Shown in pieces: positions 14,844-21,983 of a stretch of 23,942 bases of DNA; the first letter of the stretch is position 1, and each line of letters starts with the position of its first letter. The stretch covers positions 1-23,942 of the forward strand of contig CALFDL010000177.1 of the NCBI GenBank assembly GCA_937950415.1, in the 5' to 3' direction. Both the position numbers and the translations under genes were made by a program. The notes beneath the pieces are model-generated. The model was not told where the DNA came from. It did no database searches and was given only the letters and a program-made list of their open reading frames with translations. Origin of the DNA: an uncultured Collinsella sp. GTDB lineage: Bacteria > Actinomycetota > Coriobacteriia > Coriobacteriales > Coriobacteriaceae.

Positions 14844-14957
14844 TTAACCCTGACGCTGCTTATGACGGGGGTTCTCGCAAATGACGAGGACCTTGCCATG
14901 GCGCCTAATGATTTTGCACTTATCGCACATCTTCTTGACCGAAGGACGTACCTTCAT
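14844..14957 (-). CDS. rpmJ: 50S ribosomal protein L36
   Basis: The smallest large-subunit protein, 37 residues, read directly from the minus strand: it begins MKVRPSVKKMCDKCK and ends ENPRHKQRQG. The zinc ribbon is complete, with C11, C14, C27 and H32, so this is the zinc-containing form. The ATG at 14957 follows AAAGGAAG. It stands between infA and rpsM, the usual place. A 150-bp gap with a long-range stem separates it from infA. Confidence 0.96.
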   Translation of the reverse strand: MKVRPSVKKMCDKCKIIRRHGKVLVICENPRHKQRQG

Positions 14958-15006
14958 CGTTCTTCCTTTCGGTAGCGCTCAAACTACTTCCCTACTATCT
15001 ACTCGC

Positions 15007-15082
15007 CCAGCCGCAGGCGTTTAAAACTATGGCTGGTCTTCACACGCAAACCGACCGTAGGTTGAGCTAAGCCTGCAGCCGG
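15007..15082 (-). promoter_or_regulatory. Long-range stem in the infA-rpmJ gap
   Basis: In the minus-strand RNA, bases 15071-15082 and 15007-15018 can form a 12-bp stem (ten Watson-Crick and two G-U pairs) around a 52-nt interior that itself holds GGUCGG/CCAGCC pairing potential. It lies 50 nt before rpmJ, in the only sizeable gap of the alpha operon. It could be a target for ribosomal-protein feedback, but no known leader was recognised. Confidence 0.4.
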
Positions 15083-15107
15083 AAATGGAGTGCGTGTATG
15101 CGTGCCG

Positions 15108-15326
15108 CTATTTATAGCGATAGGTGATGCGGCCGCGGGTCAGGTCGTACGGAGAAAGCTCCACGACAACCCTGTCACCGGGGAGAATGCGGATGTAATT
15201 CATTCGGATCTTGCCAGAAATGTTGCACAGAACCGAATGACCGTTCTCGAGCTCGACCTTAAACATGGCGTTGGGCAGCGGCTCTTTTACCGTACCCTCG
15301 AGCTCAATTGCGTCTTCCTTCTTCAC
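15108..15326 (-). CDS. infA: Translation initiation factor IF-1
   Basis: Binds the A site of the 30S subunit during initiation. The single OB-fold protein has the conserved EGTV, LPNAMFKVELENGH, ISGK and NYIRILPGDRVVVELSPYDLTRGRITYRYK segments. I chose GTG at 15326, which gives 72 residues (KKEDAIELEG after the start) and matches the usual IF-1 length. A TTG at 15332 would add two residues and is nearer the weak GAGAAAG site, so the start is not settled. HSVLCNISGKIRMN replaces the more usual VLAHISGKMRKN. It has its own promoter-like site at 15366-15394. Confidence 0.95.
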   Translation of the reverse strand: MKKEDAIELEGTVKEPLPNAMFKVELENGHSVLCNISGKIRMNYIRILPGDRVVVELSPYDLTRGRITYRYK

Positions 15327-15365
15327 AAGCAATCATCTTTCTCTAGAAAACGACAGCGATTGAGT

Positions 15366-15394
15366 ATTCTACAACACGTATGCACGCATCGTAA
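15366..15394 (-). promoter_or_regulatory. Probable promoter for infA and the alpha operon
   Basis: On the minus strand TTACGA (-35) and TAGAAT (-10, 5 of 6 matches) are 17 bp apart. The start point would fall about 30 nt before infA. The map-infA gap is AT-rich compared with its surroundings, which supports a promoter. Confidence 0.55.
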
Positions 15395-15430
15395 TAACTT
15401 CGTAATGGCTCCACAACTAAGTGGAACTTG

Positions 15431-16219
15431 TTACATTTCTCCGCCTTGGAGCGAACACCAAGCACCTTGGGCATCCGTGGTGAGAATCACCGGACCGTCA
15501 TTGGTAATGGCGACGGTGTTCTCGTAGTGCGCGGCGGGCAGGTGGTCGTTGGTCGTGACGATCCAACCGTCGGAGCCCGTGCTCACATGGTTGGAACCCA
15601 TCGTAACCATCGGCTCAATGGCAATGACCATGCCGGCCTGGAGGCGAACGCCCCTCCCCTTCTTTCCATAGTTAGGAACGTTGGGGTCCTCGTGCATCAC
15701 GCGGCCAATGCCATGGCCCACATAATCGCGAAGCACGCCGTAACCGTGAGACTCGGCGAGGGACTGAACGGCATAACCGACGTCCCCGATATGGTTACCG
15801 GGAACAGCCTGCTCGATGGCAGCCTTAAGGCAATCGCGCGTGATCTCGCACAAAGCCTTGGCTTCGGGCGTGGGGGTGCCGACGAAAAACGTCCAAGCGT
15901 TATCGCCGACCCAACCGTCGAGAACGGCTCCCGTATCGATGGAGATGATATCGCCATCGCGCAGGATCATGTCGGGGTTGGGAATACCGTGTACCACGGC
16001 ATCGTTAATCGATGCGCAAATGGTTCCGGGAAACCCGCCGTAACCCTTAAAGGCCGGGGTGCCGCCATGCATGCGGATAATCTGCTCCGCGAGCTGATCG
16101 AGCTCAAAAGTCGAAACGCCGGGGCGCACCATGGCTCCAACGTGGCGGAGCGCCATCTTAGATAGCGCTCCTGCCTTCTTCATCTGCTCGATTTGCGTTG
16201 CAGACTTAATCTTGATCAT
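15431..16219 (-). CDS. map: Type I methionine aminopeptidase
   Basis: Removes the initiator methionine from nascent proteins. The 262-residue protein has all five metal ligands: D95, D106, H169, E202 and E233. H77 and H176 are in place for substrate handling, and YVGHGIGRVMHEDP is the family signature. There is no N-terminal zinc-finger extension. The ATG at 16219 overlaps the adk stop by 4 bp (ATGA), indicating translational coupling. It ends 105 bp before infA. Confidence 0.97.
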   Translation of the reverse strand: MIKIKSATQIEQMKKAGALSKMALRHVGAMVRPGVSTFELDQLAEQIIRMHGGTPAFKGYGGFPGTICASINDAVVHGIPNPDMILRDGDIISIDTGAVLDGWVGDNAWTFFVGTPTPEAKALCEITRDCLKAAIEQAVPGNHIGDVGYAVQSLAESHGYGVLRDYVGHGIGRVMHEDPNVPNYGKKGRGVRLQAGMVIAIEPMVTMGSNHVSTGSDGWIVTTNDHLPAAHYENTVAITNDGPVILTTDAQGAWCSLQGGEM

Positions 16220-16842
16220 AGACCGAGAGCCTCTTTGACATCCCCGTACACGGTCTCGCGAGCCTGGTCACCGTTGACCGACTTGAGCAGACCCTGGCCA
16301 CGATAGTAGTCGACGAGCGGGCTCGTGGACTTCTCGTAGACGTCGAGACGGTTCTTGATGGTCTCAGGCTTGTCGTCGTCGCGCTGATACATCTCGCCTG
16401 CGCACTTGGGGCAGGTGGCATCGGCAGCGGTGCCGGTGTAACCGCAGGCGCGGCAGGTGCGACGCGAAGACAGACGATCGATGATGACCTCGGGGGCCAC
16501 ATCGACCAGAAGAGCACAATCGATCTCGCGACCCATGGCGGAGAGCTCGGAATCGAGCGTCACGGCCTGGGCGGTGTTGCGCGGGAAGCCGTCGAGGATG
16601 AAGCCCTGCTGGGCGTCATCGGCGGCAAGGCGCTCCTTGACAAGGTCGATCACGAGCTGGTCGGGAACGAGCTCGCCAGCGTCCATGTACTTCTTAGCCT
16701 GAATACCAAGCTCGGTGCCACCCTTGACGGCAGCACGCAGCAGGTCGCCCGTGGAAATGTGGGCGACGCCAAACTCGGCGACGAGCTCCTGTGCGACGGT
16801 GCCCTTACCGGCACCCGGAGCTCCGAGCAATACGAGGTTCAT
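16216..16842 (-). CDS. adk: Adenylate kinase
   Basis: Interconverts ATP and AMP with two ADP. The 208-residue protein has the P-loop GAPGAGKGT (7-15), STGDLLRAA, the FILDGFPRN segment (81-89) and a long-form lid. The lid carries C130, C133, C144 and C147 (CRACGY and CPKC), so it is the zinc-bound type. I chose the ATG at 16842 (MNLVLLGAPG), seven bases after GAGGAGG. A TTG two codons upstream is in frame but is too close to the ribosome-binding site. It is coupled to map by a 4-bp overlap and follows secY by 18 bp. Confidence 0.97.
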   Translation of the reverse strand: MNLVLLGAPGAGKGTVAQELVAEFGVAHISTGDLLRAAVKGGTELGIQAKKYMDAGELVPDQLVIDLVKERLAADDAQQGFILDGFPRNTAQAVTLDSELSAMGREIDCALLVDVAPEVIIDRLSSRRTCRACGYTGTAADATCPKCAGEMYQRDDDKPETIKNRLDVYEKSTSPLVDYYRGQGLLKSVNGDQARETVYGDVKEALGL

Positions 16843-16860
16843 GAGCAATCCTCCTCTAGC

Positions 16861-18147
16861 CTATTTAAAGAATCCATCGTAATCATACATCTTGATCTGG
16901 CCTTCGAGCTTATCGACTGTGTCGAGCACGACGCCGACCATGATGAGGATGGACGTGCCGCCAAATGCCTGGATCAGATGGTTACCCGTGAAGGAGAAGA
17001 TAATCGAAGGCACGATGGCGATGAGCGCCAAAAAGACAGCGCTGGGAAGCGTGATCTTGTTGAGCGCGTTCTTGATGTAGGCCGCGGTAGCCCTACCCGG
17101 ACGCACGCCCGGAATAAAGCCGCCCTGCTTCTTAAGGTTGTCGGCCGTGTCATCGGGGTTGAACACCATGGAGGTGTAGAAGTACGCGAAGAACACGATG
17201 AGGACAACGTTAAGCACCCAGTTGAGCCAACCGGTCGAAAGCGCGGAGGCAACTGCCTGGATCCAGCCGATGCCGGGGAAGAACACGGCAATCTGAGCCG
17301 GGAAGTACAGCAGCGCCGAAGCGAAGATGATCGGCACGACACCCGCGGTGTTGACCTTGATGGGCAGGTAGGTGGTCTGACCACCCATCATGCGACGGCC
17401 CACGACGCGCTTAGCGTAGGAGACCGGGATGCGGCGCTGGCCGCGCTCAAGGAAAACAATCAGCGGGATAACCAGCAGGATGATGGCGCAGATGATCACC
17501 ATGGTGATGATGCCACCGGCATTGCCCTCAGTGCTGGAGAAGATAGCCTGCGGCAGACCGGCCATGATGTTCGCAAAGATGATCAGCGACATGCCATTGC
17601 CGATACCGCGCTGGGTGATGAGCTCACCAATCCACATGATCAGCATGGCGCCCGCGGTGAGCGTGCCGACGATCATGAGGTCGAAGATAATCTCGGGAGC
17701 ACCGGCGCCATTAAAGCTGATGCCGAAGCTCTTAAAGAGGAAGAGGTAACCCACGGAGTTGAGGATTGCCAGAGCCAGGGTGAGGTAACGCGAATACTGC
17801 GTAATCTTGGTCTGACCGACCTCGCCCTCGCGGGCAAGCTCATGCAGGGAAGGCACGACGGCCTGGAGCATCTGGAGGATGATCGAGCTGGTGATGTAAG
17901 GCATGATGCCCAGCGAAAACACCGACACATAGCTCAAAGCGCCGCCAGAGAAAAGATTCAGGAGGGCCATAGCACCTGCGGCGACCGAATTGTTATCGGT
18001 CGAGAAAAGGCCCAGCATCCCCTGGAAGGGAATGCCGGGCACAGGAACGTGCGCACCAATGCGGTACACGACGAGCATAGCTATGGTAAAAAGAATCTTT
18101 TCGCGCAATTCTTTGATGCGGAAAGCATTCTTAAGACCATTTAGCAC
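16861..18147 (-). CDS. secY: Protein translocase subunit SecY
   Basis: The central pore of the SecYEG translocon in the cytoplasmic membrane. The 428-residue protein shows about ten hydrophobic segments. It opens with NAFRIKELREKILFTIAMLVVYRIGAHVPVPGI and contains SLGIMPYITSSIILQML and GELITQRGIGNGMSLIIFANI, all SecY hallmarks. The start is GTG at 18147, which overlaps the end of rplO by 7 bp, so translation is probably coupled. It lies between rplO and adk as in most spc operons. Confidence 0.97.
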   Translation of the reverse strand: MLNGLKNAFRIKELREKILFTIAMLVVYRIGAHVPVPGIPFQGMLGLFSTDNNSVAAGAMALLNLFSGGALSYVSVFSLGIMPYITSSIILQMLQAVVPSLHELAREGEVGQTKITQYSRYLTLALAILNSVGYLFLFKSFGISFNGAGAPEIIFDLMIVGTLTAGAMLIMWIGELITQRGIGNGMSLIIFANIMAGLPQAIFSSTEGNAGGIITMVIICAIILLVIPLIVFLERGQRRIPVSYAKRVVGRRMMGGQTTYLPIKVNTAGVVPIIFASALLYFPAQIAVFFPGIGWIQAVASALSTGWLNWVLNVVLIVFFAYFYTSMVFNPDDTADNLKKQGGFIPGVRPGRATAAYIKNALNKITLPSAVFLALIAIVPSIIFSFTGNHLIQAFGGTSILIMVGVVLDTVDKLEGQIKMYDYDGFFK

Positions 18148-18590
18148 GGCAGCTCGACCTTTCCGCCGGCGGCCTCGATCTTGGCCTGCGCAGAAGCGCT
18201 GACCTTGTCGACCTTGACCGTGAACTTCTTGGTGAGCTCACCATTGCCGAGCACCTTGACGGGCTCGAACTCGCTCTTGGTGATGCGAGCGGCCTTAAGA
18301 GCGGCACCGTCGATCACAGCGCCATCCTCGAACTTACGCTCGAGACGCTCAACGTTAACAGCGGTGTACTCGATACGACGGGGGTTGCGGAAGCCCGGAA
18401 GCTTGGGCAGGCGCATAGCCAGCGGAGTCTGGCCACCCTCGAAGCCGGCACCCTTGGTGCCGCCAGAGCGGGAACCCTGGCCCTTCTGGCCGCGGCCAGA
18501 AGTGGTGCCGTGACCCGAAGAATTGCCACGGCCGACGCGCTTGCGGTTCTTGGTGGAACCGGGCGCGGGAGTAAGATCGTGAAGCTGCAT
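18141..18590 (-). CDS. rplO: 50S ribosomal protein L15
   Basis: A late-assembling large-subunit protein. The 149 residues start with MQLHDLTPAPGSTKNRKRVGRGNSSGHGTTSGRGQKGQGSR, the Gly/Arg/Ser-rich extended arm typical of L15. LPKLPGFRN and a globular C-terminus follow. The ATG at 18590 lies three bases after the rpmD stop, with GAGGAG formed by the end of rpmD. Its own stop overlaps secY. Confidence 0.97.
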   Translation of the reverse strand: MQLHDLTPAPGSTKNRKRVGRGNSSGHGTTSGRGQKGQGSRSGGTKGAGFEGGQTPLAMRLPKLPGFRNPRRIEYTAVNVERLERKFEDGAVIDGAALKAARITKSEFEPVKVLGNGELTKKFTVKVDKVSASAQAKIEAAGGKVELPC

Positions 18591-18593
18591 TTG

Positions 18594-18776
18594 CTACTCC
18601 TCTACAATCTCGACAAGGTGCTTGACCTTGAAGATCATGCCGCGGACGGACTCGTTGTCAGCAATCTCGCGAACCTCGCGGATCCTGTGGAGACCGAGGG
18701 CACGGACAGTACGGACCTGGTCCTGCTTGCAACCGTTGGTGCTGCGGACCTGCTTGATCTTGATGGTGTCAGCCAT
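18594..18776 (-). CDS. rpmD: 50S ribosomal protein L30
   Basis: A small large-subunit protein of 60 residues. It carries IKIKQVRSTNGCKQDQVRTVRALGLHRIREVREI, the usual core, followed by the MIFKVKHLVEIVEE end. The ATG at 18776 is two bases after the rpsE stop, and its ribosome-binding site AAGGAG lies within the end of rpsE. Confidence 0.96.
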   Translation of the reverse strand: MADTIKIKQVRSTNGCKQDQVRTVRALGLHRIREVREIADNESVRGMIFKVKHLVEIVEE

Positions 18777-18778
18777 GC

Positions 18779-19303
18779 TTAGTTCTCCTTACCGACGAAC
18801 ATCTCGGAGACCGTCAGGCCACGGCGAGCCGCGACGTCCTCAGGGCTGGAGAGCTCCTTGAGGCCCTCGACGGCAGCCTTGATGATGTTGAGGCCGTTGT
18901 CGGTACCGAGGGACTTGGACAGGACGTTCTTGATGCCAGCAAGCTCAAAGAGGGGACGCACAGCGCCGCCGGCGATAACGCCGGTACCCTCGACAGCGGG
19001 CTTGATGATGATGCGGCCGGCACCAAAGTGGCCGAGAACCTCGTGCGGGATGGTGCCCTGCTCGGTCACCGGCACGTGGAACATGTTCTTCTTGGCATCG
19101 AGAGACGCCTTGGAGATGGCCATGGGCACCTCAGCGGACTTGCCCATGCCAACGCCGACGTTGCCCTTGCCGTCGCCAACGACGACGAGAGCGACGAGGC
19201 TCATGCGACGACCACCCTTGACGGTCTTCGACACGCGGTTGATGTAAACGACGCGCTCCTCGAACTCGGAGGCCTCGCGCTGCTGCTTCTGATTACGAGC
19301 CAT
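18779..19303 (-). CDS. rpsE: 30S ribosomal protein S5
   Basis: A small-subunit protein involved in decoding accuracy and mRNA unwinding at the entry tunnel. The 174 residues include a variable basic N-terminus, then VVYINRVSKTVKGGRRMSLVALVVVGDGKGNVGVGMGKSAEVPMAI and GAGRIIIKPAVEGTGVIAGGAVR, both characteristic. The ATG at 19303 follows TAGGAGGT. It is 14 bp after rplR. Confidence 0.98.
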   Translation of the reverse strand: MARNQKQQREASEFEERVVYINRVSKTVKGGRRMSLVALVVVGDGKGNVGVGMGKSAEVPMAISKASLDAKKNMFHVPVTEQGTIPHEVLGHFGAGRIIIKPAVEGTGVIAGGAVRPLFELAGIKNVLSKSLGTDNGLNIIKAAVEGLKELSSPEDVAARRGLTVSEMFVGKEN

Positions 19304-19317
19304 GTGCTACATACCTC

Positions 19318-19686
19318 CTAGAACTCGAGACCGGCGGCACGAGCACCGTCGGCGAGGGCCTTGACGCGGCCATGGTAGATACGGCCACCGCGATCGAAGG
19401 CGACCTTGGTGATGCCGGCCTCGATGGCACGCTTGCCAACGAGCTGACCGACCTTCTCCGCAGCCTCCTTGTTCGAGGTGTGGGTGCCCTTGAACTCGGC
19501 CTCGAGGGTCGAGGCGGAGACGAGCGTCAGGCTGGAGCCCTTGCTGTCGTCGATGATCTGGGCATAGATGTTGGCGTTAGTACGGGTCACGCGAAGACGC
19601 GGACGCTCGGAGGTACCCGAGACCTTGCCGCGAACACGACGCTGACGACGCTTGAGGCCTTCCAGCTTCGCCTTATGCTTGTTCAT
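19318..19686 (-). CDS. rplR: 50S ribosomal protein L18
   Basis: Binds 5S rRNA with L5 and L25 in the central protuberance. The 122 residues include RRQRRVRGKVSGTSERPRLRVTRTNANIYAQIIDD and the C-terminal FDRGGRIYHGRVKALADGARAAGLEF, as in other L18 proteins. The ATG at 19686 follows TAGGAG. A hairpin occupies the 75-bp space to rplF. Confidence 0.97.
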   Translation of the reverse strand: MNKHKAKLEGLKRRQRRVRGKVSGTSERPRLRVTRTNANIYAQIIDDSKGSSLTLVSASTLEAEFKGTHTSNKEAAEKVGQLVGKRAIEAGITKVAFDRGGRIYHGRVKALADGARAAGLEF

Positions 19687-19714
19687 ACGTAAACTCCTAA
19701 AAAGGTTGATCTTG

Positions 19715-19736
19715 CCAGCACCTGACGGGGTGCTGG
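19715..19736 (-). promoter_or_regulatory. 8-bp perfect hairpin between rplF and rplR
   Basis: CCAGCACC (19715-19722) and GGTGCTGG (19729-19736) enclose a 6-nt loop. In the minus-strand RNA CAAGAUCAACCUUUUU follows, so the U-run is 11 nt away. It may be a partial terminator or an mRNA processing or stability element. Confidence 0.45.
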
Positions 19737-19761
19737 TCTTATGCGAGTGAGTCGGTTACGA

Positions 19762-20298
19762 CTACTTGGCGGCCTTACCCAGCTTGCGGCGGATGTGCTC
19801 GCCAACGTAGTGGATACCCTTGCCCTTGTAAGGCTCGGGAGGACGATGGCCGCGGATCTCAGCGGCGATCTGACCGACCTGCTGCTTGTTGATACCCTTG
19901 ACGTTCACGTGGGTGTTGTCGGGAACCTCGAAGGTGATGCCCTCGGGAGCCTCGACGATCACGGGGTGCGAGAAGCCCAGGGAGAACTCGAGGTTCTTGC
20001 CCTTCTGCTGCACGCGGTAACCGACGCCGGCGAGCTCGAGCTTCTTCTCGAAGCCCTCGGAAACGCCAACAACCATGTTGTGGATGAGGGCGCGGGTGAG
20101 GCCGTGGCGGGCACGGGTCTCACGCTCGTCGTCGGGACGGGAAACGGTGAGGACGTTGTCCTCGACGTTGATAGCGAGCTTCTCAAAGACATCGAGCTCG
20201 AGCTGGCCCTTGGGGCCCTTGACGACAACGTTGTTGCCGTTGACTGCCACTTCGACTCCGGCGGGAATCTGGACAGGCTTATTACCGATACGAGACAC
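19762..20298 (-). CDS. rplF: 50S ribosomal protein L6
   Basis: Binds 23S rRNA near the GTPase-associated region. The 178 residues start with MSRIGNKPVQIPAGVEV and end in the C-terminal signature RGHRPPEPYKGKGIHYVGEHIRRKLGKAAK. The start is GTG at 20298, six bases after AAAGGAGAT, and no ATG is nearby in frame. It follows rpsH by 33 bp. Confidence 0.98.
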   Translation of the reverse strand: MSRIGNKPVQIPAGVEVAVNGNNVVVKGPKGQLELDVFEKLAINVEDNVLTVSRPDDERETRARHGLTRALIHNMVVGVSEGFEKKLELAGVGYRVQQKGKNLEFSLGFSHPVIVEAPEGITFEVPDNTHVNVKGINKQQVGQIAAEIRGHRPPEPYKGKGIHYVGEHIRRKLGKAAK

Positions 20299-20331
20299 GG
20301 TGATCTCCTTTCCTTCTACCTACCGAGCGAA

Positions 20332-20730
20332 TTACCAGACGTAAGCGATGATCTCGCCGCCGACGTTGTGCTTGCGAGCATCGCGGTCGGTCATGACGCC
20401 ATGGCTGGTGGAAATAATGGCGGTACCAAGGCCACCGCGGACGCGGGGCATGTCGGCAACGCCGGTGTACTTACGCAGGCCCGGCTTGGAAATGCGGCGG
20501 ATGCCGTTGATGACCTTAGCCTTCTTGGGACCATACTTAAGCGTGATGTGCAGAGTCTTCTGGGGAACGGTGTCCTCGACATCGTAGCCCTCGATGTAGC
20601 CCTCCTCGTGCAGAACACGAGCGATCTCGACGAGCTTCTTGCTGCTCGGCATGGAGACCGTGGCCTTGTTCACAGAGTTAGCGTTACGGATGCGCGTAAG
20701 CATATCTGCGATCGGGTCTGTAAGGTTCAT
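20332..20730 (-). CDS. rpsH: 30S ribosomal protein S8
   Basis: A primary binder of the central domain of 16S rRNA; in Escherichia coli it is the repressor of the spc operon. The 132 residues include MNLTDPIADMLTRIRNANSVNKATVSMPSSKKLVEIARVL and a C-terminal RGGLGTAIISTSHGVMTDRDARKHNVGGEIIAYVW, both typical. The ATG at 20730 follows AAGGAGAAT. A 119-bp gap without a gene separates it from rpsN. That gap holds only a small GCCG/CGGC stem. Confidence 0.98.
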   Translation of the reverse strand: MNLTDPIADMLTRIRNANSVNKATVSMPSSKKLVEIARVLHEEGYIEGYDVEDTVPQKTLHITLKYGPKKAKVINGIRRISKPGLRKYTGVADMPRVRGGLGTAIISTSHGVMTDRDARKHNVGGEIIAYVW

Positions 20731-20849
20731 ACAGATTCTCCTTCGTTCTTGATGAACACGTGCTCTTGGTTCTTCGCCGCCCTTAACGGCAAAGCCTTTT
20801 TAGCGCGTTTTCCCTGTTCCAAACTGATGCTTGAAACGCTGGTAGTGAC

Positions 20850-21035
20850 TTACCAGCTGGCCTTCTTAACGCCGGGAAGCTCGCCCTTGAGTGCAAGCTC
20901 GCGGAAGCAGACACGGCACAGGCCGAACTTGCGGTACACAGAGTGCGGACGGCCGCAGCGCTGGCAGCGCGTGTACTCACGAGTAGAGAACTTCTGCTTG
21001 CGATTGCACTTGACGATCATCGATGTCTTAGCCAC
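20850..21035 (-). CDS. rpsZ: 30S ribosomal protein S14, zinc-binding type
   Basis: A short 61-residue S14 (also called RpsN type Z) of the 30S head. Cysteines C24, C27, C40 and C43 form two CxxC pairs (CQRC and CRVC), the zinc-ribbon form common in Gram-positive bacteria. The sequence ends ELALKGELPGVKKASW as usual. The start is GTG at 21035, six bases after AGGAGG. It lies between rplE and rpsH. A stable hairpin stands in the gap to rplE. Confidence 0.97.
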   Translation of the reverse strand: MAKTSMIVKCNRKQKFSTREYTRCQRCGRPHSVYRKFGLCRVCFRELALKGELPGVKKASW

Positions 21036-21069
21036 TTATATCCTCCTCACATAGAGTATTGTTCGCCCC

Positions 21070-21099
21070 AAGCGCCGCCCCCTTGTGGGAACGGCGCTT
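21070..21099 (-). promoter_or_regulatory. Stable hairpin between rplE and rpsZ
   Basis: AAGCGCCG (21070-21077) and CGGCGCTT (21092-21099) pair perfectly, with further CCC/GGG pairing inside. In the minus-strand RNA it is followed by GGGGCG, not a U-run, so a terminator role is unlikely. A processing or stabilising role within the operon is possible. Confidence 0.5.
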
Positions 21100-21114
21100 A
21101 TAGGGCAGGTGAAC

Positions 21115-21672
21115 CTATTTCTTGAACGGGAAACCGAAGGCGTCCAGAAGGGCCTTGGCCTCCTCATCGGTGTTGGCGGTGGTCACGAAAGTGATGTCCA
21201 TACCACGCTGGTGATCGACGGAGTCGAAGTCGATCTCGGGGAAGATGAGCTGCTCGGTGACGCCCATGGAGAAGTTACCACGGCCGTCGAAGCTCTTGGC
21301 GGAGATGCCGCGGAAGTCGCGGATACGGGGGATCGCGACGGAGGTCAGACGATCGAAGAACTCCCACATACGGTCGCCACGCAGGGTAACCTTGCAGCCG
21401 ATCGGCATACCAGCGCGCAGGCGGAAGGTAGCGATGGACTTGCGGGCACGGGTGATCATCGGCTGCTGGCCGGTGATGGCGCGCAGGTCGCGCACGGCAC
21501 CGTCGATGGCCTTGGAATCGGTAGCGGCCTCGCCGACACCCATGTTCACGACGATCTTCTCAAACTTGGGGATCATCATGACGTTCTCGTACTGGAACTT
21601 GTCCTGAAGCTGCTGCTTGACCTCGTTGTTGTACTTGGTCTTCAGACGCGGCACATACTTCTCTTCTGCCAT
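21115..21672 (-). CDS. rplE: 50S ribosomal protein L5
   Basis: Binds 5S rRNA in the central protuberance and contacts the P-site tRNA. The 185 residues include PKFEKIVVNMGVGEAATDSKAIDGAVRDLRAITGQQPMITRARKSIATFRLRAGMPIGCKVTLRG and a C-terminal FVTTANTDEEAKALLDAFGFPFKK, fully typical. The ATG at 21672 follows AAGGAGTG. It is the first ribosomal gene seen in this cluster; rplX and rplN, which usually precede it, are absent. A promoter-like site lies about 140 nt upstream. Confidence 0.98.
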   Translation of the reverse strand: MAEEKYVPRLKTKYNNEVKQQLQDKFQYENVMMIPKFEKIVVNMGVGEAATDSKAIDGAVRDLRAITGQQPMITRARKSIATFRLRAGMPIGCKVTLRGDRMWEFFDRLTSVAIPRIRDFRGISAKSFDGRGNFSMGVTEQLIFPEIDFDSVDHQRGMDITFVTTANTDEEAKALLDAFGFPFKK

Positions 21673-21899
21673 TGTTCACTCCTTCTTGGGGTTTTAAGCA
21701 CGGGGCGTGGCCACGATGGGTTGTCCTCGTGCCTCCTGGCTGCATCCGCGCCGCTCATGGCATTTTGCGGTTTGGACTCGACGCAGCAGGAGCCGACAAA
21801 ACAATCGGTACTATACGCGCATCGGGAGCGTATTTCCAGAAAAACCTCGTCTGCCTGCACAACTCCACAACTCCCCCGCACAAATGGGTCCCAAAAAGC
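21673..21899. other. Non-coding leader and flank upstream of rplE
   Basis: No gene is supported in this stretch. It contains the rplE promoter at 21810-21838 and a leader of about 130 nt with minor stems, such as CACGA/TCGTG around 21700-21735. A 105-residue open frame on the minus strand (21642-21959) crosses the whole region. It runs through the inverted repeat and into rplE out of frame, and it resembles no family I recognise. Confidence 0.5.
21810..21838 (-). promoter_or_regulatory. Probable promoter for the rplE-led operon
   Basis: On the minus strand TGGAAA (-35, 4 of 6) and TATAGT (-10, 5 of 6) are exactly 17 bp apart. Transcription would start near 21803, giving a leader of about 130 nt before rplE. 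Confidence 0.6.
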
Positions 21900-21966
21900 A
21901 GTTGCGGTGAAATAGGGACTGTTTGGCAACCTAACAGGCTTAAACAATCCGTATTTCACCGCAACT
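21900..21966 (-). repeat. 25-bp inverted repeat between xdhC and rplE, possible terminator
   Basis: Arms 21900-21924 and 21942-21966 match at 23 of 25 positions around a 17-nt loop. In the minus-strand RNA the hairpin lies 17 nt after the xdhC stop and is followed by GCTTTTTGG, so it can act as the terminator of the yqeB-xdhC unit. The unusual arm length suggests a dispersed palindromic repeat instead of, or as well as, a simple terminator. Confidence 0.7.
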
Positions 21967-21983
21967 CATATATGAGGATGCGA

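Noticed and set aside
16759..18144. Plus-strand open frame of 461 codons opposite secY and adk
   Set aside because: Antisense shadow; the composition is hydrophilic and repetitive, with no recognisable domain, while secY and adk are certain.
19741..21054. Plus-strand open frame of 437 codons across rplF, rpsH and rpsZ
   Set aside because: Crosses three certain genes and their gaps in antisense, with no domain recognised.
21642..21959. Minus-strand open frame of 105 codons between xdhC and rplE
   Set aside because: It is out of frame with rplE and overlaps its start, runs through the inverted repeat and the promoter, and has no family likeness.
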